Positions 17,106 through 26,354 are shown, counted from the first letter of the stretch. The stretch: 64,000 nucleotides of DNA from an uncultured Christensenella sp. (GCA_949296965.1 CASFQL010000010.1:1-64000); one strand, 5' to 3'. Numbers and translations: made by a program. Notes: generated from the letters alone by a model not told the origin.

Positions 17106-18017
17106 ATGGTTAAAAGAAATTCTTTTTCTAATTTTATTAATTTATTGAAAAGTCAATTTCCAAGTTTAGTTATAAAAGAAAATGAACTATTTAAAAAACA
17201 TACTACTTTTAGAATTGGTGGAAAAATTAGGTTATATGTCGAAGTAGAAAGTGTTACTACTTTGCTCAAAGTATTACAACTTGCAAAGACATATAAAATA
17301 GATTACTTTATTTTAGGTTGTGGTAGTAACTTGCTTGTTAGTGATAAAAAGATTAATAAACTTGTTATAAAAATTAATTTGAATGATTATGTTATAAAAG
17401 AAGATAAAATAATTTGCGGAGCGGGCTTAAAACTTTTTAAACTTAATCAAATTGCAATAAATGCTTCGTTAAGCGGTTTGGAGTGGAGTTTTGGAATACC
17501 AGCAAGCGTTGGTGGTGCTATTAAAATGAATGCAGGCTGTTTTGGTTATGAAATGAAAGATGTCGTCGAGTGTGTTTATTTTACAGATGGCGAAAAAATT
17601 TATAAAAAAACAAATGAGGAATTGGAATTTTCTTATAGGCATAGTTTTTTTACAAACAAAAATTATGTAATATTAAAGGTTTGTTTTAATTTGCATAAAT
17701 TAGATAGTAATTTGGTTAGAGAAAGATGTTTTAATTCTTTAAATAAAAGAAAATTGCTTCATCCACAATTTGCTAGTGCGGGAAGTATTTTTAAAAAATG
17801 CGGTGAAATTCCTGTCCCCATTTTAATTGAGAAATGTAAACTTAAAGGTTTTAAAATTGGCGATGCTCAAATTTCAACTAAACATTGTGGCTTTATAGTT
17901 AATTTGAAAAATGCTAAATTTAATCAGGTTTATAAATTAATTTTAAAAATAAAGGATACAATTTTCAAAAAGTTTGGTATAATAATTAACGAAGAAATTA
18001 TTATCTTAAAAAACTAA
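17106..18017 (+). CDS. murB: UDP-N-acetylenolpyruvoylglucosamine reductase
   Basis: About 303 residues. This FAD enzyme reduces UDP-GlcNAc-enolpyruvate to UDP-MurNAc with NADPH in peptidoglycan precursor synthesis. FAD-binding blocks are LGCGSNLLV and LSGLEWSFGIPASVGGA; the substrate loop with catalytic Ser is in ASAGSIFKK, and HCGFIVN lies near the end. It has the short type II (YRHSFF...) C-terminal domain typical of Gram-positives. I start at ATG 17106; an upstream TTG-initiated extension is purely hydrophobic and lies over the presumed promoter (TATATT ends 5 nt before ATG). It is the first gene of murB-whiA-dnaE. Confidence 0.93.
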   Translation: MVKRNSFSNFINLLKSQFPSLVIKENELFKKHTTFRIGGKIRLYVEVESVTTLLKVLQLAKTYKIDYFILGCGSNLLVSDKKINKLVIKINLNDYVIKEDKIICGAGLKLFKLNQIAINASLSGLEWSFGIPASVGGAIKMNAGCFGYEMKDVVECVYFTDGEKIYKKTNEELEFSYRHSFFTNKNYVILKVCFNLHKLDSNLVRERCFNSLNKRKLLHPQFASAGSIFKKCGEIPVPILIEKCKLKGFKIGDAQISTKHCGFIVNLKNAKFNQVYKLILKIKDTIFKKFGIIINEEIIILKN

Positions 18018-18030
18018 GGAGAACTTTTTT

Positions 18031-19017
18031 ATGTCTTTTGCACATGAAGCAAAACTAGAAGTTTTACAATCGCCTATTCAAAATGAATGTTGTAAACAGG
18101 CTTTTTTATCTGCTGTTATTCACTCTTGTGGGGAGTTGATTAAGCGAGGTAAAGATATTTTTTTAGAATTAAAAACTGACCTAGAAAAAGTTTTTGATTT
18201 GGTTAACGACTGTCTTTATATTCTTTATGGGAAAAAAGCAGAGATTAGAGTTGACGATGACATAAATGTAAATAAAAAAACAAGATATATTATAACTTTA
18301 CCAAAAGAGAGCACAAAAAGTATTTTGTTTGATTGTGGAATTGCAAAATTTAACATTGAAGATGAGTTTACTCTTATTCCAGGTTTAAATGAACATATTA
18401 TTGAAAATGAATGTTGTGCTAAGACTTATATAAAAGGCGTTTTTGCCACCGCTTCTACTTCAAATATTGTTTTAAATGAATTAAACAATGAAAACAAGCG
18501 TTCGTTTAGTGGATATCATTGGGAGTTTGTTTTTAATAGAGAAGATTATGCTGATGATTTTTCAAATTTGCTATTTTCTTTTAATATTACAAATAAAAAA
18601 AATAAAAGAAAAAATTTGTTTGTTCTATATATTAAAGAAGCGGAAAAAGTAAGTGATTTATTTGCTATTGTTGGGGCTTTTAAGAGTTTGTTAAAACTGC
18701 AAAATGAAATGGCTGTTAGGGAAGTTAGAAATAATATTAATCGTCAAACTAATTGCATTAATGCTAATATAACTAAAACGGTTAATGCTAGCCTTAAACA
18801 AATTAGGGCTATCAATGTTATCTCAAATAATCTTGGACTTGATAAACTCCCACATAATTTGAGAGAACTCTGCCTTGTTAGACTTGCTAACCCAGAAGAG
18901 TCCCTTGATAGCTTGACAAAACTTTTGTCAAATACTATAACTAAAAGTGGCATTAATCATCAATTTAAAAAATTAATTAAAATTGCTCAAAAATATGATG
19001 ATAGTTTAGAAGATTAA
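18031..19017 (+). CDS. whiA: DNA-binding protein WhiA
   Basis: This 328-residue protein has an N-terminal LAGLIDADG-like fold without nuclease residues (ECCAKTYIKGVFATA, about residues 128-142) and a C-terminal helix-turn-helix (LPHNLRELCLVRLANPEESLDSL). WhiA is known for roles in cell division, chromosome segregation and, in actinomycetes, sporulation septation; its targets cannot be read here. The start has an AAGGAG site. In most Bacillota it follows rapZ and yvcK; here it follows murB by 13 bp, so those two genes are missing from the cluster. dnaE starts 14 bp downstream. Confidence 0.95.
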   Translation: MSFAHEAKLEVLQSPIQNECCKQAFLSAVIHSCGELIKRGKDIFLELKTDLEKVFDLVNDCLYILYGKKAEIRVDDDINVNKKTRYIITLPKESTKSILFDCGIAKFNIEDEFTLIPGLNEHIIENECCAKTYIKGVFATASTSNIVLNELNNENKRSFSGYHWEFVFNREDYADDFSNLLFSFNITNKKNKRKNLFVLYIKEAEKVSDLFAIVGAFKSLLKLQNEMAVREVRNNINRQTNCINANITKTVNASLKQIRAINVISNNLGLDKLPHNLRELCLVRLANPEESLDSLTKLLSNTITKSGINHQFKKLIKIAQKYDDSLED

Positions 19018-19031
19018 TTTAAAGGTAACTT

Positions 19032-22000
19032 ATGAAGAATTTTGTTCATTTACATGTTCACACAGAGTATAGTTTATTAGATGGGGCATCAAAGATACCA
19101 GATTTAGTTAAAACGGTTAAAGAGCAAGGGGCTAATGCGGTTGCTATAACTGACCACGGAACTATGGCAGGTGCTCTTCATTTTTTTGCTGAGTGTTATA
19201 AAAATGGTATTAAGCCTATTATAGGTTGCGAATTTTACATTGCCCACGATAGACTTTATAAACAAGGTAAGCCAGATAATGCTCACCTTATTTTGCTTGC
19301 AAAAAATAACGAAGGTTACCACAATTTGCTAAAATTAAATGCTATTGCTTGTAGAGAAGGGTTTTATTACAAGCCAAGAATTGACTATGATGTGCTTGAA
19401 AAACATTCAAAAGGACTCATTTGTTTAAGTGCTTGTCTTGCGGGACATATTCCCACCTATTTACTAAATAGACAGTTTGACGAGGCATACAAATTGGGGC
19501 TTAGACTTAAAAATATGTTTGACGATGGTGATTTCTATATTGAACTTCAAAATCATAGATTGCCTGAGCAAATTGAGATACTTGAACCTTTAAACGAACT
19601 CGCAAAGAAATTAGGGGTTAAAACAGTTGCTACTAATGATTGCCATTATATTAAGAGAGAAGATTCTAAGATGCAAGATACTATGATGTGTATTCAAATG
19701 GGCAAAACCATTGACGATACAGATAGATTAAAATTTGCAACTGACGAGTTTTTTGTTAAATCGCGTGAAGAAATGGAACAAGTCTTGGGGGCTTATCCTG
19801 AGGCACTTGATACAACACAAGAAATTGCCGATAAATGTTTTGTTACAATAAAGGCAAAAAGTCATAAGGATATTAGTGGACTGCCTGATGGATGCACTCT
19901 AAGAGATAATGAGAATTTTATTCCAAAGTATACTGTTGATAATATGTCTACTTATGAATTTCTTAAAAAACTTTGTTATGATGGCCTAAAAGAAAGATAT
20001 GCCGTCGTTACACCAGAAATTCAGGCAAGGGCTGATTATGAACTAGATATTATTAGAGAACAAGGCTTTGTTGAGTATTTCCTTGTCGTTTGGGATTATA
20101 TAAATTATGCTAGACAAAATAATATTCCCGTTGGTCCAGGTAGAGGTAGCGGGGCAGGAAGTATTGTTGCTTATACTTCTGGTATTACAAGGGTTGACCC
20201 TATTAAATATAATTTGCTCTTTGAAAGATTTATTCATAGAGAAAGAGTTTCTATGCCCGATTTTGATGTCGACTTTTGTTATGATAGACGAAACGAAGTA
20301 ATTGAGTATGCTAAGAGAAAGTATGGAAAAGATAATGTAGCATATATTGGAACTTTTGGAACAATGGCGGCAAAAAATGCTATAAGAGATGTTGGTAGAG
20401 TTATGCGTTTACCTTTGCCTGAGGTTAATAAAATTTGTAAAGAAATTCCAGCAAAATTACCAGACGGAATTAAGAAACCACCTGTTTTAAAATATTATTT
20501 TGGAACTACTAATAAAGAAGAAAATGAAAAATATATCATTCCTTCTTTAAAGAAAATGTATGATGAAGATGAAAATATTCGTAAAGTTATTGATATGAGT
20601 ATTAAACTTGAAGGTATGCCAAGACAGACTTCCACCCACGCTTGTGGTATTTTAATTGCTCCTGAACCTGTTGATAATTTTGTTCCACTTCTTAGAAACG
20701 GCGATGAAATTGCAACACAATATTCAATGACAGAGTTGGAAGATTTGGGACTTTTGAAGATGGACTTCTTGGGACTAAGGACTTTAACAGATATTGATAA
20801 GACTTTAAAACTTGTTAAGCAAATTCATAATAGAGATATTGATTTCTATAAAATGGAATATGATGACCAGAATGTTTTTAAATTAATTTCTTCTGGTAAT
20901 ACCGATGCTATCTTTCAACTTGAAAGCGGTGGTATGAAAAAGTTTATGAAAAAATTAAAGCCTGACAACCTAGAAGATATTATTGCTGGAATTTCACTAT
21001 ATCGTCCGGGACCTATGAAATACATTGATGATTATGTAAAAAACAAGCATAATCCTCAACTTATAAAATACGACGACCCTTGTTTAAAACCTATCCTTGA
21101 AGCAACTTATGGTATTATTGTTTACCAAGAGCAAGTTATGCAGATTGTTCAAGCAATGGCGGGATATTCTTTGGGACAAGCGGATATGGTTAGAAGAATT
21201 ATGGGCAAGAAGAAAGTCGAAAAAATGGCTGCTGAAAAAGAAAAATTTATATATGGTTGGAAAGACCCAAATGGAGTTAAAAGTATTGATGGTGCATTAA
21301 AAAAAGGAATACCAGAAGATGTTGCTAGAAAAGTTTTTGCGGATATGGAAGATTTTGCAAAATATGCTTTTAACAAATCTCACGCGGCAGCATATGCGTA
21401 TTTGTCCTATCAAACCGCTTATTTAAAATGCTATTATCCTGTTGAATTTTTGGTTGCGGTTTTAAATAATAGAATAACTTCTATTGACGAGATAAAAAAA
21501 TATATTATTTACGCTAGACAACAAAATATAGAAGTTTTACCACCAGATGTTAACAAGAGCCAAACTTATTTTAGTGTTGAAAATAATAAAATTCGTTTTG
21601 GACTTGCTGCTCTTAAAAATGTTGGAATTACAGCCGTTGAAGAAATAATTAAAAACAGAGAAACATTTGGAGATTATAAAGATTTACACGACTTTATAGA
21701 AAGGACACAATCAAGTGGTGTCAATAAAAGATGTATTGAAAGTATGATTTTAAGTGGTGCTTTTGATTGTTTTAATGCTTATAGGTCGCAACTTATGAGT
21801 GTTTATGAGTCAATTATTGATGTCGTTTCAAAAGATTTGAAAAGCAGAGCAACGGGGCAGTTTAGTTTGTTCGATGAGGGAACCCTTGTTTCTTCAAATT
21901 TTGTCAAAATGCCTGACATTAAAGAATATGCTAAACAAACTAAGTTAAAGTTTGAAAAGCAAGTTTTAGGTATGTATCTATCTGGCCACCCACTCGATAA

Positions 22001-22634
22001 TTTTATGGACGAGTTTAAGACTTTCACATTTAACGCAAGTATGATAAGTAAAGAAGATGATGAAGAAGATGAACAAGATGAAGATAATTTTGAAGAAGAA
22101 GTGGAAGATGACAGCCTTCAAAATGATATGGAAGTAACTTGTGGCGGAAGTGTGGAAGAAATTAGAAAACTTGTTACAAAAAAAGGTAACAAGGAAATGG
22201 CAATTTTAAAAATTGAAGATTTATATGGAACTTTTGATGTTATGCTTTTCCCTAAAATTTATGAGAAATACAGGTCAAAGTTGCAAGAAGACTGTCTTGT
22301 TAAAATAAATGGAAGAACTTCAATTAAAGACGACAACGAAGTTATGATTTTAGCAGAAACTTTGTCATTTTTAGATAATCAGCAACAGGAAGAGCAAGAA
22401 GTTAAAGAAATTGAAAGAACTCAAACATTGTATTTAAGGTATGATACACAAAGCGGAGTTATCCATCAAAATATTTTATCTATTTTAAAAAATTATCCCG
22501 GGAAAACTCCTGTAATTATTAGGTGTTCTTCAACTAATAAGGCTTATAAAATAAATTTGATGGTAAATACAAACAACTATTTAATGAACGAACTTTACGC
22601 TTTACTTGATGAAGAAAATATAAAATTAATTTAG
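19032..22634 (+). CDS. dnaE: DNA polymerase III subunit alpha
   Basis: This 1200-residue protein is a DnaE-type replicative polymerase. Residues about 1-210 are the PHP domain (HLHVHTEYSLLDGASKI, ITDHGTMAGALHF). The C-family palm has the catalytic aspartates in PDFDVDFC (about 408-415) and LLKMDFLGL, and fingers containing YNLLFERF and KSHAAAYAYLSYQTAYLK. The C-terminal part carries a tandem helix-hairpin-helix segment, a strongly acidic linker (about 1003-1026, runs of Asp/Glu) and an OB-fold with GTFDVMLFP. No exonuclease insertion as in PolC is present. Whether it is the sole replicative polymerase or works beside PolC cannot be decided from the window. Confidence 0.96.
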   Translation: MKNFVHLHVHTEYSLLDGASKIPDLVKTVKEQGANAVAITDHGTMAGALHFFAECYKNGIKPIIGCEFYIAHDRLYKQGKPDNAHLILLAKNNEGYHNLLKLNAIACREGFYYKPRIDYDVLEKHSKGLICLSACLAGHIPTYLLNRQFDEAYKLGLRLKNMFDDGDFYIELQNHRLPEQIEILEPLNELAKKLGVKTVATNDCHYIKREDSKMQDTMMCIQMGKTIDDTDRLKFATDEFFVKSREEMEQVLGAYPEALDTTQEIADKCFVTIKAKSHKDISGLPDGCTLRDNENFIPKYTVDNMSTYEFLKKLCYDGLKERYAVVTPEIQARADYELDIIREQGFVEYFLVVWDYINYARQNNIPVGPGRGSGAGSIVAYTSGITRVDPIKYNLLFERFIHRERVSMPDFDVDFCYDRRNEVIEYAKRKYGKDNVAYIGTFGTMAAKNAIRDVGRVMRLPLPEVNKICKEIPAKLPDGIKKPPVLKYYFGTTNKEENEKYIIPSLKKMYDEDENIRKVIDMSIKLEGMPRQTSTHACGILIAPEPVDNFVPLLRNGDEIATQYSMTELEDLGLLKMDFLGLRTLTDIDKTLKLVKQIHNRDIDFYKMEYDDQNVFKLISSGNTDAIFQLESGGMKKFMKKLKPDNLEDIIAGISLYRPGPMKYIDDYVKNKHNPQLIKYDDPCLKPILEATYGIIVYQEQVMQIVQAMAGYSLGQADMVRRIMGKKKVEKMAAEKEKFIYGWKDPNGVKSIDGALKKGIPEDVARKVFADMEDFAKYAFNKSHAAAYAYLSYQTAYLKCYYPVEFLVAVLNNRITSIDEIKKYIIYARQQNIEVLPPDVNKSQTYFSVENNKIRFGLAALKNVGITAVEEIIKNRETFGDYKDLHDFIERTQSSGVNKRCIESMILSGAFDCFNAYRSQLMSVYESIIDVVSKDLKSRATGQFSLFDEGTLVSSNFVKMPDIKEYAKQTKLKFEKQVLGMYLSGHPLDNFMDEFKTFTFNASMISKEDDEEDEQDEDNFEEEVEDDSLQNDMEVTCGGSVEEIRKLVTKKGNKEMAILKIEDLYGTFDVMLFPKIYEKYRSKLQEDCLVKINGRTSIKDDNEVMILAETLSFLDNQQQEEQEVKEIERTQTLYLRYDTQSGVIHQNILSILKNYPGKTPVIIRCSSTNKAYKINLMVNTNNYLMNELYALLDEENIKLI

Positions 22635-22655
22635 GCTCAAACTTAAAACTATGAG

Positions 22656-22768
22656 TATATAATGCTAATTTGTAAAAAAAATATATGCTAATTTACAAAA
22701 GAATATATAATGATTTATAAAAAAGATATAATGATTTATGAAAATTATAATGCTAATTTATAAAAGGG
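22656..22768. repeat. Five degenerate 19-25-bp tandem repeats upstream of pfkA
   Basis: Imperfect copies of TATAATGCTAATTTATAAAA start near 22656, 22681, 22704, 22727 and 22746. Most copies contain a TATAAT-like core, so the array presents several potential -10 boxes in front of pfkA. Confidence 0.65.
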
Positions 22769-22775
22769 AACTATT

Positions 22776-23744
22776 ATGAAAGAAAAAAAGATTGCGATTC
22801 TTACAAGCGGCGGAGATTGCCAAGGTATGAACGCTGTAATAAACATTATTGTTAGAATTGCTAGTTTAAGGAATATAAAAGTGTTTGGTATTATGCACGG
22901 TTATAAAGGACTTTATGAAGATAATTTTATACAACTTTCAAACGAAATGGTTGAAAATATTTCTTCTCTTGGTGGAACAATTTTAAAGACTTCTAGGTTT
23001 TTGGAATTTAAAAAGGATAGTGTTGTAAAAAAGTGTGTCAAAATTTTGCAACAAAGGGAAATTGACGCATTAATAATTGTTGGAGGCGATGGGTCTTTTA
23101 AAGGGGCTAAGGAACTTTCTAAAAATGGTGCAAATGTAATTTGTATACCTGCAACAATTGACAATGATTTGAGATATACATCAAGGTGCCTTGGCTTTGA
23201 TACCGCTGTTAACAATGCTTGTAAATATATAGAAAATGTTGAACAAACTATGGAAGCCCTTGATAGGGGAGTTGTCATTGAAGTGATGGGTAGATATTGT
23301 GGTGATATTGCTTTATATTGTGCGGTTTCAACTGCTTGTGATATTATCGCACTCCCTGAAAATCCCATAAACGAAGAAGAATTAATTGACAGAGTTAAAT
23401 ATTGCATTAAAGAAAAAAAGAAAATTCCCGTCGTTGTTGTCGCCGAAAAAATGTTTGATGTTAAGGAAATTGCTCAAACCTTAACAAAAGAAACGGGATA
23501 TGAGTTTAAGTATTCTGTTGTTGGATATATTCAGAGAGGGGGAAGTCCTTCTGTTCAAGATAAATCTCTTGCAATGCAGTTTGCAGTTAGAGCAATGGAA
23601 CTTATAGAAGATAAAAATTATAATAGAGCACTTGGTTTTAATAATAAAATTTTTGATGTAGACTTAGAAAGTGCCCTAAAAAGCGAGTATAATTTTAATT
23701 ATGAGTTATTAAATTTATTTTACCTTTTAAACTATAAAAAATAA
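22776..23744 (+). CDS. pfkA: 6-phosphofructokinase
   Basis: This 322-residue protein catalyses fructose-6-phosphate to fructose-1,6-bisphosphate, the committed glycolytic step. Motifs are ILTSGGDCQGMNAVI (usually GGDAPGMNA), VGGDGS (glycine at the position typical of ATP enzymes rather than GGDD of pyrophosphate enzymes), PATIDNDL, EVMGRYCGDIAL and YIQRGGSPS. At the residue after Pro in PxTIDND, ATP-PFKs have Gly and PPi-PFKs Lys; here it is Ala, so ATP use is likely but not certain. It has an AAAAGGGA ribosome site. It follows dnaE in the order common in Clostridia, without pyk in the visible sequence. Confidence 0.93.
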   Translation: MKEKKIAILTSGGDCQGMNAVINIIVRIASLRNIKVFGIMHGYKGLYEDNFIQLSNEMVENISSLGGTILKTSRFLEFKKDSVVKKCVKILQQREIDALIIVGGDGSFKGAKELSKNGANVICIPATIDNDLRYTSRCLGFDTAVNNACKYIENVEQTMEALDRGVVIEVMGRYCGDIALYCAVSTACDIIALPENPINEEELIDRVKYCIKEKKKIPVVVVAEKMFDVKEIAQTLTKETGYEFKYSVVGYIQRGGSPSVQDKSLAMQFAVRAMELIEDKNYNRALGFNNKIFDVDLESALKSEYNFNYELLNLFYLLNYKK

Positions 23745-24020
23745 TTAAAAATAATGTTTTCACCTTAAAACAAAAAAATAATAAGAAAGAAATAAAGAAA
23801 TTAAAAAAATTAAGTTTATATTAAAAATATTACTAGTTATAAATGTAATAAATGTTAAGGTAAAAACAAATGATAAAGAATAAAATTTTATTGTTTTAAA
23901 TTATGAAAGACATATAAGTGTAATTTTTTGTCTTATTATATAGTAGAATTATTAACTATAAAAGATTAAAATATTTCAATTTAAAAAATCTTAATTAAAT
24001 TTTAAATTATAACTAAAAGT

Positions 24021-24278
24021 TTAACTAATATCTTCAAAAACAAGTTTGTCAAAATTTATATTGTTTATAAAATCACTTTGGTTAAATGATGTAACTCCAA
24101 ATTCTTCAAAATGACTCTTATGTTTTGATAAAATTATTGGCGTCTCTATATCGAGTATTTGACAGATTTCAACAGCATAATCAAACATTTTATCAACATC
24201 AAATACTTCAAATTTTTCATATACTAAACTTTTTTTAACTTTTTGATTTTTTTCTATCTTTACCCATATTCTAACCAT
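24021..24278 (-). CDS. Conserved small hypothetical protein
   Basis: About 85 residues when started at ATG 24278 (MVRIWVKIEKNQKV), which has an AGAGG site 8 nt upstream; a longer frame to 24335 adds hydrophobic sequence with no ribosome site. It begins with a beta strand (VRIWVKI), then a Phe/Val/Asp helix-rich part and ends NFDKLVFEDIS. I recall similar short proteins as uncharacterised in Clostridia and cannot assign a function. It stands alone on the minus strand in an AT-rich gap between pfkA and greA. Confidence 0.6.
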   Translation of the reverse strand: MVRIWVKIEKNQKVKKSLVYEKFEVFDVDKMFDYAVEICQILDIETPIILSKHKSHFEEFGVTSFNQSDFINNINFDKLVFEDIS

Positions 24279-24471
24279 ATATAAACCTCTTTTTTGTAGT
24301 GATAGTATAACAAAATTGTTAAAAAGTAAAAACAATTTATTATATTTGCGTAGAAAATTTTTTTAGTAATATATTTGTGCTTAGGAATACTAATTAATTT
24401 TTCATATTTTTAATATAATTTTTCACATTTTAAACAAGAATAGAAAAAATTTTGTAATTAATTAAATATAC

Positions 24472-24500
24472 TTGACATATAATATTTTAATCATTATAAT
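24472..24500 (+). promoter_or_regulatory. Consensus promoter of greA
   Basis: TTGACA (24472-24477) and TATAAT (24495-24500) are spaced 17 bp; transcription should begin near 24507, giving a leader of about 107 nt. Confidence 0.9.
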
Positions 24501-24506
24501 CTATCA

Positions 24507-24600
24507 AAATGTTTGATTTTATTATTAAACATTTTATATGGTTATAAAAAGGTATGTATTGTTATTTTATAGCAATACATCATTTTTTTAAACTATTTCT
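24507..24600 (+). promoter_or_regulatory. greA leader with a terminator-like hairpin
   Basis: Two hairpins lie in the leader: AAATGTTT / AAACATTT (about 24507-24535), then ATGTATTG (24554-24561) / CAATACAT (24573-24580) followed by CATTTTTTTA (24581-24590). The second has the form of an intrinsic terminator 24 nt before the greA start, so part of the transcripts may stop there. The ribosome site AGGAGG follows it. Confidence 0.5.
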
Positions 24601-24613
24601 AGGAGGACTTAAA

Positions 24614-25096
24614 ATGGAAGATGAAATATTTTTAACTAAGGAAGGTTACAAACAATTACAAGAAAAACTAGATTATTTAAAGTCAGAAAAGAGAGAAGAA
24701 ATTTCAAATAAAATAAATGTTGCAAGAAGTTTTGGTGATTTGAGTGAAAATGCTGAGTATGATGCAGCAAAAGAAGAACAGGCTCAAATCGAAGCAGAAA
24801 TTATTAATATTGAAAATAAACTTCGAAATGCAAAAATTATAAATAAAAATAAAATTGACACAAGTGTGGTAAGTGTTGGTTGTAAAGTCAAGTTAAAAGA
24901 CCTTGATTTTGATGATGAATTTGTTTATCAAATTGTTGGAGCAACTGAAAGCGATCCAACTAAGGGAATTATCTCAAATGAAAGCCCTGTTGGAAAATCT
25001 TTGCTAGGTAGAAAAGTTGGGGAGAAGGTTAATATTATTTTACCTCAAAATAATAATGCAACAATAAGGCTTGAAATACTTGACATCTCTATTTAA
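24614..25096 (+). CDS. greA: Transcription elongation factor GreA
   Basis: This 160-residue protein rescues backtracked RNA polymerase by stimulating transcript cleavage. The N-terminal coiled coil carries the family tip (GDLSENAEYDAAKEEQA, with the acidic residues that coordinate the polymerase metal), and the C-terminal FKBP-like domain ends SPVGKSLLGRKVGEKVNI. The start is ATG 24614 after AGGAGG; the in-frame extension to 24554 overlaps the leader hairpin and is rejected. It is monocistronic with its own strong promoter. Confidence 0.97.
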   Translation: MEDEIFLTKEGYKQLQEKLDYLKSEKREEISNKINVARSFGDLSENAEYDAAKEEQAQIEAEIINIENKLRNAKIINKNKIDTSVVSVGCKVKLKDLDFDDEFVYQIVGATESDPTKGIISNESPVGKSLLGRKVGEKVNIILPQNNNATIRLEILDISI

Positions 25097-25212
25097 TAAG
25101 TTTTTATTAATTTAATGAACACTTTTTTAATAAATAATCTATTTATTATTTAATTAACAATTATTTTTTTAATAAATATTTATCTATTTAATTAACATTT
25201 TTTTTAATAAAT

Positions 25213-25269
25213 ACTTATCTATTTAATAAACATTTATCTATTTAATAAACATTTATCTATTTAATAAAT
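25213..25269. repeat. 19-bp tandem repeats between greA and holB
   Basis: Three near-identical copies of ATTTATCTATTTAATAAAC (25213-25231, 25232-25250, 25251-25269) are preceded by longer degenerate copies back to about 25140. Confidence 0.75.
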
Positions 25270-25289
25270 TATTTTATTTTAAAAAAATA

Positions 25290-25338
25290 AAAGAAAGAAA
25301 ATATAAGTTTTTATCATTATATTGTCTTTCTTTTTTTC
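25290..25338 (+). terminator. Terminator between greA and holB
   Basis: AAGAAAGAAAATATAA (about 25291-25306) pairs with TTATATTGTCTTTCTT (25318-25332, one bulged position), followed by a long T-run. It lies just before the holB -35 box. Confidence 0.6.
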
Positions 25339-25367
25339 TTGTTTATTGTAAAAATTTATGTTAAAAT
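25339..25367 (+). promoter_or_regulatory. holB promoter close to the start codon
   Basis: TTGTTT (25339-25344) and TAAAAT (25362-25367) with a 17-bp spacer. The start codon is at 25380, leaving a leader of only about 6 nt. Confidence 0.55.
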
Positions 25368-25379
25368 TACACTTAGAGT

Positions 25380-26354
25380 ATGATTATGTATGATGAAATA
25401 ATTTTAAGTAATGAGCAATTTGGAACTCTTTGCAACGAAGAAATTAGTTGCAACTCTTTTTTGTTTGAATCAAGTGATGAAATTCTTTTGTCTAATTTTT
25501 CTTACTGTTTTGCTAAATTTTTGCTTTGCAGTGGGGAGAAAAAACCTTGCAATAAGTGTTTAAATTGTGAAAAAGTTAATTTACACTCTCATAGCGATAT
25601 CAAAGAATATCCACAAAATCACAAAAATATCTTGGTGGAAGATATTAAAGATTTGATTGATAAAATTTATTTGTCAAGCATTGAAAGTGATAAAAAAATT
25701 TTTATTTTAAATAATTTTTCATCTTCAACAATTCAGGCTCAAAATAAACTTTTAAAAATATTAGAAGAACCACCACTAAATGCTTATATTATTTTAAATG
25801 TAAATAATATTAATAAAGTTTTACCGACAGTATTGTCTAGGTGTAAAAAAATAAGACTAAATGCTTTAAGTGATGAAACCATAGAGAAAATTGTTGAGTC
25901 TAATGATGAATATCAAAAAACGGCGATTGTTGCTCTTTCTTCTGGTAATTTAACTAAGGCAATTACCTATAAGCAGGACAAAAATTTTTGGAATTTATAT
26001 AATTCTTGCCTTAATACTCTTATTGAAATGAAAGATAGCAAATCTCTTATAAAATACTCGTCTAACTTGTCGCTACAAAAAGAAAATATGGAAACTATTT
26101 TGGAAATTTTTGAGAGTTTTTTTAGAGATTTATTATTAATTAGGCTAAAACAAAATTATCTTGTTAAAAATAAAAACATTTTAGATAAATTACCTACCAT
26201 ATCTAATGAATATAATTGTGATAGTATTGATTTAATTATCAAAAAAATTTATGAGATTAAGAAGAAGTTAGATTTTAATTGCAATGCAACATTTTTATTG
26301 GATAACTTTTTGTTATATGTTTTGGAGGTTAAATTTTTATGCAACAAAGGATAG
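25380..26354 (+). CDS. holB: DNA polymerase III subunit delta'
   Basis: This 324-residue clamp-loader subunit has a zinc-module cluster (CSGEKKPCNKCLNCEK, about residues 44-59), IKDLIDKIYLSS, then the sensor 1 region NKLLKILEEPP and the SRC motif in VLSRCKKIRL that supplies the trans arginine finger. The N-terminal P-loop is degenerate, as is normal for delta'. No Shine-Dalgarno site is present; the promoter sits almost on the ATG. The 3' end overlaps ricT by 16 nt, a usual gene pair in Bacillota. Confidence 0.9.
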   Translation: MIMYDEIILSNEQFGTLCNEEISCNSFLFESSDEILLSNFSYCFAKFLLCSGEKKPCNKCLNCEKVNLHSHSDIKEYPQNHKNILVEDIKDLIDKIYLSSIESDKKIFILNNFSSSTIQAQNKLLKILEEPPLNAYIILNVNNINKVLPTVLSRCKKIRLNALSDETIEKIVESNDEYQKTAIVALSSGNLTKAITYKQDKNFWNLYNSCLNTLIEMKDSKSLIKYSSNLSLQKENMETILEIFESFFRDLLLIRLKQNYLVKNKNILDKLPTISNEYNCDSIDLIIKKIYEIKKKLDFNCNATFLLDNFLLYVLEVKFLCNKG

